A DNA stretch of 64,000 bases from positions 113,499 to 177,498 of the forward strand of contig JAEDAG010000001.1 in NCBI GenBank assembly GCA_017309015.1, in the 5' to 3' direction. This stretch comes from Faecalicatena absiana (GTDB taxonomy: Bacteria; Bacillota; Bacilli; Lactobacillales; Lactobacillaceae). This document shows positions 63,653-64,000 of this stretch, piece by piece. Each line of letters begins with the position of its first letter. Position 1 is the stretch's first letter. The translations under genes were made by a program, and so were the position numbers. Below the pieces are notes generated by a model. That model saw only the letters and a list, made by a program, of their open reading frames with translations, did no database searches and had not been told where the DNA came from.

Positions 63653-63723
63653 TTCAGATAGCGGTTCATGCAAAATGCCTGATTGAACCGCTGTCTAAAA
63701 TGCGAGTCAATCAGCTATCTGAA
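63653..63723 (-). promoter_or_regulatory. Alternative stems of a tryptophan attenuator
   Basis: Three mutually exclusive pairings are seen on the minus strand. TTCAGATAGC (63714-63723), which overlaps the end of the leader peptide, pairs over 10 bases with GCTATCTGAA (63653-63662); nested inside, CTGATTGA (63707-63714) pairs with TCAATCAG (63679-63686). Alternatively AGCGGTTCA (63684-63692) pairs with TGAACCGCT (63660-63668). And 63655-63663 can pair with the 5' arm of the terminator. A ribosome paused on the Trp codons would cover the first strand and shift the balance towards antitermination. The pairings are seen; the switch is inferred. Confidence 0.75.
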
Positions 63724-63762
63724 TTGCCACCAGGATTGAATCATGCTTAATTTAAAGTTCAT
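63715..63762 (-). CDS. Leader peptide MNFKLSMIQSWWQFR with tandem Trp codons
   Basis: A 15-codon frame with AGAGG 9 bases before the ATG, ending in TAG. Two adjacent TGG codons (63727-63732) lie just before the first arm of the attenuator stems. Size, position and tandem Trp codons are those of a trp leader peptide. Confidence 0.85.
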   Translation of the reverse strand: MNFKLSMIQSWWQFR

Positions 63763-63792
63763 TGTTGTTTACCTCTTTTAATATTTTCTTAA

Positions 63793-63821
63793 ATTGTACG
63801 AGAGCCAACTTGATCTGTCAA
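63793..63821 (-). promoter_or_regulatory. Promoter of the TrpXYZ-like operon
   Basis: Perfect -35 TTGACA (63816-63821), 17-base spacer, -10 TACAAT (63793-63798). The leader peptide begins about 25 bases after the expected start. Confidence 0.88.
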
Positions 63822-63831
63822 GCACCGATTT

Positions 63832-64000
63832 CTACCACTTGCCGGAAAGAATTTCCCCGCGCTGGGCCAACTGGGCGTAGAAGGTGCTGCCTGAGTAGGC
63901 CAGCCCTTCGATTTCCCGGTTGGTGACGTGCTTCCAGGTCTTTTGGTAGGTTCCGTCAGCCTTCACCTTGAAGATCATGTTGTTGAAGGCCACATAGAAG
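63832..64000 (-). CDS. C-terminal end of an unidentified protein (partial)
   Basis: The last 55 codons of a frame that enters from the right edge; it reads FYVAFNNMIFKVKADGTYQK and ends GEILSGKW. The aromatic, beta-rich style with short glycine turns suggests an extracellular or repeat protein, but no family can be named from this fragment. Its stop is only 11 bases before the -35 box of the next operon. Confidence 0.6.
   Translation of the reverse strand, partial: FYVAFNNMIFKVKADGTYQKTWKHVTNREIEGLAYSGSTFYAQLAQRGEILSGKW

Noticed and set aside
63430-63669. A 79-codon minus-strand frame across the trpX leader
   Set aside because: It runs through both terminators and the attenuator stems, has no ribosome-binding site, and overlaps the start of trpX; the small WW leader ORF explains the region better.
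63495-63790. T-box riboswitch in the trpX leader
   Set aside because: The conserved AGGGTGGNACCGCG-type T-box sequence is not found; the tandem Trp codons point to ribosome-based attenuation.

Overview
The window looks like a chromosomal segment of Lactobacillus delbrueckii or a very close relative. The grounds are codon use that is GC-rich for a lactobacillus, the gene orders cggR-gap-pgk-tpiA, comG-ytxK-ackA and cdaA-cdaR-glmM, a tmRNA with the tag ANENSYAVAA, and IS200/IS605 elements. The species is inferred from gene content and style, not from a database search. I see no prophage, CRISPR array, rRNA or replication origin.

Layout. 1-750: right-hand part of a decayed IS200/IS605 element (copy A). 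813-7091: PatB/MalY lyase, DUF3737, DUF4230, a LysR regulator, a 52-residue protein and a secreted glycerophosphodiesterase. 7.1-7.7 kb: AT-rich gap. 7.7-10.8 kb: a heterodimeric ABC exporter. 10.9-17.4 kb: tmRNA, ackA, ytxK and the competence pseudopilus operon comGA-GG, all on the minus strand. 17.5-24.6 kb: yebC, VanZ, an orphan metal-binding lipoprotein, a patatin, msrA, an amino-acid permease with a small leader ORF, a NAD(P)-binding protein and a tyrosine phosphatase. 24.8-32.6 kb: two very large tandem c-di-GMP proteins. 33.0-34.5 kb: two fluoride channels plus a membrane protein. 34.7-37.8 kb: a copper operon (copY, two cupredoxins, P-type ATPase). 37.8-47.9 kb: serine hydrolase, HAD phosphatase, glmM-cdaR-cdaA, potDCBA and murB. 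48-54 kb: exonuclease, tsaE, pta, ung, HAD, a tubby-like protein, GNAT and a LysR-like protein. 54.1-56.1 kb: IS200/IS605 copy B with intact tnpB. 56.2-60.4 kb: the glycolytic operon. 60.65 kb: tRNA-Arg(CCG). 60.9-63.8 kb: a three-gene ABC transporter with a long leader.

How the parts work together. AckA and Pta (about 36 kb apart) interconvert acetyl-CoA, acetyl phosphate and acetate. CdaA makes c-di-AMP beside GlmM, and the two GGDEF/EAL proteins would handle c-di-GMP. CopY with two operator-like boxes controls a copper export operon.

Most interesting signals. (1) The leader of the TrpXYZ-like transporter encodes a 15-residue peptide with tandem Trp codons, preceded by a near-consensus promoter and followed by mutually exclusive stems and two intrinsic terminators: a textbook-style tryptophan attenuator with no T-box. 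(2) The amino-acid permease has a 13-codon leader ORF whose stop codon lies in a hairpin that also buries the permease ribosome-binding site. (3) The two tandem c-di-GMP proteins are degenerate in complementary ways: one keeps the EAL phosphodiesterase site, the other keeps the GGDEF cyclase site. (4) The two IS copies have lost different catalytic parts of TnpA, while TnpB in copy B is complete.
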